Positions 58,756-64,000 of a DNA stretch of 64,000 nt are shown in pieces. Made by a program: the position numbers and the translations under genes. The stretch lies in the NCBI GenBank assembly GCA_037176705.1, contig CM073885.1, forward strand, positions 166,770,290 through 166,834,289, given 5' to 3'. The DNA is from Molossus alvarezi. Taxonomy: Eukaryota; Chordata; Mammalia; Chiroptera; Molossidae. The stretch's first letter is position 1, and each line of letters starts with the position of its first letter. The notes below the pieces were generated by a model. The model had not been told where the DNA came from. It did no database searches and saw nothing but the letters and a program-made list of their open reading frames with translations.

Positions 58756-60865
58756 TTTCCTTGCCTGAAGGTCATGTTTCATTATCTGTGACTCTTCTGA
58801 GGGGCTTCTCTGAAGCGTCCTGGGGCAGCTCAATCTGTAGTCTGCAAAACATCAACAAATTAACCAATACTCTCCCCACCATCAGCAACTCTCCACCACT
58901 GGTGGATGGGGTCTGACTCCTGGCCCCTGGAGGATAATTCTGAGGGTGTGTTCTAAATAATTTATCACCTGCAGTGGTAGCTAGCTTGGTGACTGAGGTA
59001 GTTCTTTTTGACTGCTTCCCCTTTGCTGTCATATCCCTACTCCCCGGAGGGAATTTCCTGTGCCTCTCAAACTATTGGTACTTGAATCCTTCCTTGGGTT
59101 CTGTTTCTGTTGGAACACAAGACATGCCGATCTCTCTTTCTCTCTCTCTCTCTTTCCTTTTTTTTTTTGCCATTTTGTGGAGGGATACAGCTGATTGCCA
59201 TGAGAGAAATTTCAGGAGTCTGGAAACACACACTTGGGCATCGTCAATTATTGGAAAAGAGATCTAAGCACAAGCTCTAATTTTGTAGGTTTAAAAATAT
59301 ATATTTTTTCTTTCCCACAACACCCAGGCAACACATACATGTTTGTGTTGAGTAAATATGCATTTACAGTGAATATTTTACTGTTTTTCTGCTGGGTCAC
59401 ATAATATACTCTCTTATATACTATAATACACCCAAGCAGAGCCAGACTTTATTCAGTTACCCTGCTGTAAGGTCTACTACTTATTTGGTTTGTCTACTCT
59501 GAGTGCCATAATCTTCACTGTGATTCTTCATTAGGGATGCATGTAGAGTATATACTACCAGTCATAGACGTTGCTGGATATTCAAATACTTTTAAACAGG
59601 TTGCTAAAAGGCTGCTTTCCTGAAACTCCTAAGTAGCCTTTTTCCCCTCCCTTCTCTCTCTGAGCTGTCTAGACCCTCCTGACCAGTCTCACCATCCAGA
59701 TCTCACAGCTGAGAGACTGATGTCTACACATTAGATTTCAGCACTGCATATAGAACAAGTTAAGGAGAAATATACAAATGCTCTCTAATGTAGGAATTTA
59801 AAGACATCCTTATAATTAATTTGAACAACTGAGTCCACTCAGTGAAATAAGTTTTATTTATTTTCTCTTATTAATTTACTCATTTATTATCAGCTAACTA
59901 AAACATGAATATATATGAATCTGTACACACACACACACACACGTCTTCATTTTATGTGCCTATATTCATACATAGAACAAAAGTCTACTACATTCATAAG
60001 CAGTGAGCGTCACAATGTTGCCTCTGTTCTAGCCCCACTTCTCCAGTCCCCGTCCTGCACATTTATCCTTGGATCTTTTTCCATATTGTCCTTTATTTTT
60101 GTCAACTCTTCATGTACAGCAAAGCTCAGCTTTAGCTTATCATGCCTGGGCACCTCTAGCAGAATGTTGGAGTGGCCCCACCAGGGAACAGTACTGATCT
60201 GGGCAAGGTGACTTTATAGGTTTCCAAGAGTCAGCTAAACACATTGCCTCCTTTCTGATGACTTGTGAATCTGATTCTTTCTCCTTTGTGAAAGTCCCTG
60301 AGAAGTAACAGCAGCCTGTTATACTAGGGATGAGTTCCCATCCATTGCCGATTTCTGCTCTGTGAACTCTCTGACCTTTTGTGCCAGTGACAGGAGGTGT
60401 ATAGAATTCGGAGAAGAAAAGAGCAGCTTCTGAGGCTGACAATAACCTGGATGGGTCTTGTTTGGCACGCAGAACTATGACAGTTCTTTTGTTTAAGTAC
60501 GAAATATTTCTCTTTATTTAGTGACCTCTTAGGTTTCATTCTTTAAATGTATCAAATCCACTCTGTGTACATTGCACTTGCAAATGAATCATTTTATTTA
60601 ATTTCTCTAACATCAATATGAGTTAGGATGTTGGAAATTCTGCATTTTAAATTTAAAGAGGAGGACAGTGAAGTTCAATATTTCATGGGCTATATTTTGT
60701 GTCACTGGTATAAATGGCCAAATTAATAATGGCAACAAGAAGATCTTGAACGCTATGTAAGAACATTGCCTTCTTCAGTCTCCTATAGCTATAGAGAGAT
60801 ATAGGCAATTTGCATAAAAAGAATGCTCATAGATTAATATTGTAGAAATAATTGGATGTTTGTAA
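58756..60865. other. Unassigned intergenic sequence
   Basis: Contains a CT run at 59131-59158 and a (CA)n at 59925-59942. Frames of about 100 codons on opposite strands near 60140-60440 overlap other frames and have no domain. Confidence 0.4.
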
Positions 60866-63800
60866 AATGTGATATTTATTTATTTATTTAATTTTATTTT
60901 TGTTACAGATGTTTCTCCTTTTTTACCCCATTGACACCCTCCTCCCCATCCCCCCCGACCCCTCCAGGCTTTGTTGTCCATGTCCATTGGTTATGCCTAC
61001 ATGCATATAAGTTCTGTGGTTTATCTCTTCCCATCCCCCACAACCCCCTCTTCTGAGGGTTGTCAGTCTGTACCCTACTTCTGTGTTTCTGGGTCTACCC
61101 TATTTCTCAGACTGTTATATTCATTATATTCCATATATAAGTGAGATCATGTGGTATTTGCCTTTTCCTGCTTGGCTTGTTTCACTTAAGATAATACTTT
61201 CCCGGTCCCTCCATGTGGTCTCAAAGGATATGAGATCTTTCTTTCTTACAGCTGCATAGTACTCCATTGTGTATATGTACCACAGCTTTTTTGTCCATTC
61301 GTCTACCGATGGACACTTGGGCTGTTTCCAGATCTTAGCTATTGTAAATAGTGCTGCTATGAACATGGGGGTACATATGTTCTTTCTGATTGGTGTTTCA
61401 GACTTCTTAGGGTATATTCCTAGAAGTGAGATCACTGGGTCAAATGGAAGTTCAATTTTTAATTTTTTGAGGTAACACCATAGTGTTTTCCATAGTGGTT
61501 GCACCAGTCTGCATTTCTAACAGCAGTGCACTAGAGTCCCCTTTTCTTCACACCCTGGCCAACACTTGTTTGATGATTTGTTGATGGAGGCCATTCTTAC
61601 TGGTGTGAGGTGATACCTCATTGTTGTTTTAATTTGCATCTCTCTGATGATTAGTGATGTTGAGCATTTCTTCATATGTCTCTTGGGCATTTGTATGTCC
61701 TGTTCGGAGAGGTGTCTATTCAGCCTCTCTGCCCATTTTTTAATTGGTTTCTTTGTCTTCCTTTTGTTGAGTTGTATGAGCACTCTATATATTTTGGACA
61801 TTAACCCCTTATCTGATGTATCATTGGCAATGATGTTCTCCTATACAGTGGGTTGCCTTTCTATTTTGACGGTTGTTTCTTTTGCTGTGCTTTAGAAGCA
61901 TTTGAGTTTGATGTAGTCCCATGTGTTCATTTTTTCCTTTGTTTCTGTTGCCTTAGTTGATGTATCAGTGGAAATTCTGCTGCATATGATGTCTGAAATT
62001 TTGTTGCCTACATTTTCTTCTAGAATTTTTATGGATTCACGGGTCACATTTAAGTCTTTTATCCATTTTGAGTTTATTTTTGTGTATGGTGTAAGTTGAT
62101 GGTCTAGTTTCATTTTTTTGCATGTAGCTTTCCAATTTTCCCAACACCATTTATTAAAGAGGCTGTCTTTACTCCACTGTATGCTCTTGACACCTTTGTC
62201 AAATATTAATTGAGCATATTTCCTTGGGTCCATTTCTGGGTTCTCTAGTCTGTTCCACTGGTCCATATGCCTGCTCTGGTGCCAGTACCAGGCTGTTTTG
62301 ATTACAGTGGCTTTGTAGTATAACCTGATATCTGGTATTGTGATCCCACCTACTTTGTCCTTCTTTTTCAAGATTGCTGTGGCTATTCAGGGTCTTTTTT
62401 GGTTCCATATGAACTTTTGAAGTATTTGTTCTAGTTCTGTGAAATATGTCGTTGGTATTTTGATGGGGATTGCATTGAATGTATAGATTGCTTTGGGTAA
62501 TATGGACATCTTAATGATGTTAATTCTTCCAATCCTTGAACAACGTATGTGCTTCTACTTTTTATATCTTCCTCTATTTCTTTTTGAAATGTCCTATAGT
62601 TTTCTGCAATAGGTTCTTTACTTCTTTGGATACGTTTATTCCTAGGTATATTAATTTTTTTGCTGCGATGGTAAATGGGATTGTTTTTTCAGTCTCTCTT
62701 TCTGTGAGTTTATCATTGGTGTATACAAATGCCGTCAATTTCTTGACATTAATTTTGTATCCTGCTACTTTGCCAAAATTCATTTATTAAATCTAGTAGA
62801 TTTTTGATGGAGTCTTTAGGGTTTTCTATGTATAATATCACGTCATTTGCAAATAATGCCAGTTTCACTTTCTCCTTTCCAATTTGGATCCTTTTATTTT
62901 TTCTTCATGTCTTATTGCTGTGGCTAAGACTTTCAGTACAATGTCAAATAAGAGTGGCGAAAGTGGACATCTCTGTCTTTTTTCTGTTCTTAAGGGAAAT
63001 GTTTTTAGTTTCTGCCCATTGAGTATGATGTTGGCTGTAGATCTTTCATAATGGCCTTTATTATGTTGAGATATGATTCCTCTATTTCCATGTTGCTGAG
63101 CGTTTTTATCAGAAATGGATGCTGGAGTTTGTCGAATGCTTTTTCAGCGTCTATTGATATGATCATGTGGTTTTTATACTTCATTTTGTTTATGTGGTGT
63201 ATCACATTTATTGATTTGCGAATATTGTACCAGCCTTGCATCCCTGGGATAAATCCCACTTGGTCATGATGAATAATTTTTTTGGTGTATTGCTGGAGCC
63301 GATTTGCTAGTATTTTGTTCAGGATTTTGGCATCTATGTTCATCAGGGATATTGGCCAGTAGTTTTCTTTCATTGTAGTGTCTTTTTTCTGGTTTTGGAA
63401 TTAGAATTATGCTGGCCTCATAGAACGAGTTTGGAAGTTTTCCTTCCTCTTGAATTTTTTTGAAATAGTTTGAGGGGAATGGGTGTTAGGTCTTTTTTGA
63501 ATGTTCGGTAAAACTCCCCCGTGAAGCCATGTGGGCCTGGGCTTTTGTTTGCTAGGAGAGTCTTGATTACCTCTTCAATTTCCTTAGTTGTTATTGATCT
63601 ATTCAAGTTTTTTATCTCTTCCTGGTCCAGTTTTGAGAGACTGTGTGTTTCTAGAAATTTGTCCATTTTGCTTAGATTGTCAAATTTCTTGCCATATAAT
63701 TGTTCATAGTACCTGTTAATGATGTGTTGTATTTCTGTGGTGTCAGTTGTTACTTCTCCTCTTTCATTTCTGATTTTGTGATTTGGGTTCTCTCTCTTTG

Positions 63801-64000
63801 TTTCTTGGTGAGTCTAGCTAAGGATCCATCAATCTTGTTTATCTTTTCAAAAAACCAGCTCTTTGTTTCATTGATCTTTGAATTGTTTTTTTGGTCTCTA
63901 TGTCATTTATTTCTGCTCTGATCTTTACTATTTCTTTCCTTCTACTTGCTCTGGGGTTTTCTTTTTGTTTGCTTTCTAATTCTTTAAGTTGTGAGGTTAG
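60866..64000 (-). mobile_element. Young LINE-1, minus orientation, continues beyond the window
   Basis: The T-rich tail starts at about 60870 and is followed by a 3'UTR (ttgttacagatgtttctcct) and ORF2 read backwards into the reverse transcriptase, still continuing at 64000. It is less diverged than the 24-kb copy: long ORF2 segments are open. The 5' end is not visible. Confidence 0.88.
61124..64000 (-). pseudogene. LINE-1 ORF2 pseudogene (partial)
   Basis: The C-terminus at 61504-61124 reads ELPFDPVISLLGIYPKK, WKQPKCPSVDEWTKKLW and MEYYAAVRKK, ending ISLIYGI. Upstream pieces at 61801-61517 and 62371-61892 keep ORF2 text such as [20 protein letters not shown] and [17 protein letters not shown]. 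The reverse transcriptase part at 63373-63005 has [20 protein letters not shown] and [13 protein letters not shown], and the catalytic signature near 62850 reads FAND rather than FADD. The open pieces fall in different frames, so at least three shifts or stops break it. Confidence 0.88.

Overview
The window looks like bat (Chiroptera) genomic DNA made almost entirely of transposable elements; I found no host protein-coding exon I could defend. The bat call rests on about 20 tRNA-derived SINE copies of the Ves type (heads of the form CCTGGC(C/T)GGTTTGGCTCAG, an internal B box, a CT-rich body), together with LINE-1 remnants and a relatively recent class II hAT element. The family names come from memory, so the exact species or bat family is not determined.

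Layout. 1-12 kb: Ves SINEs, old LINE-1 pieces (one holding a 755-bp insertion with target-site duplications), MIR elements, possible solo LTRs and unassigned DNA. 12.3-15.6 kb: a complete 3.29-kb hAT DNA transposon with 16-bp terminal inverted repeats and a perfect 8-bp target-site duplication, carrying a full-span but broken transposase split by two SINEs. 16.5-20.8 kb: a LINE-1 derivative in minus orientation that keeps 5'UTR, ORF1 and the 3' end but lacks nearly all of ORF2. 21-24 kb: a MIR split by two SINEs, then unassigned and old LINE-1 DNA. 24.3-30.8 kb: a near full-length minus-strand LINE-1 with a tandemly duplicated 5'UTR unit. 31-37 kb: unassigned DNA, MIR, LINE-1 pieces and SINEs. 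37.3-40.5 kb: a second ORF2-deleted LINE-1 whose deletion ends nearly match those of the first. 40.6-42.3 kb: an old LINE-1 containing an old hAT-like MITE, which itself contains a short deletion derivative of the 12-kb hAT element. 43-60 kb: gene-poor AT-rich DNA with SINEs, a mariner-like MITE, LINE-1 3' ends, MIRs, microsatellites and an ERVL-MaLR LTR. 60.9-64 kb: another minus-strand LINE-1 that runs off the window.

The main biological story is transposon ecology: a hAT transposase remnant together with a non-autonomous derivative bearing the same ends; LINE-1 with two ORF2-less derivatives; and SINEs probably mobilised by LINE-1, repeatedly inserting into and next to each other. All coding remnants I recognise are transposon pseudogenes.
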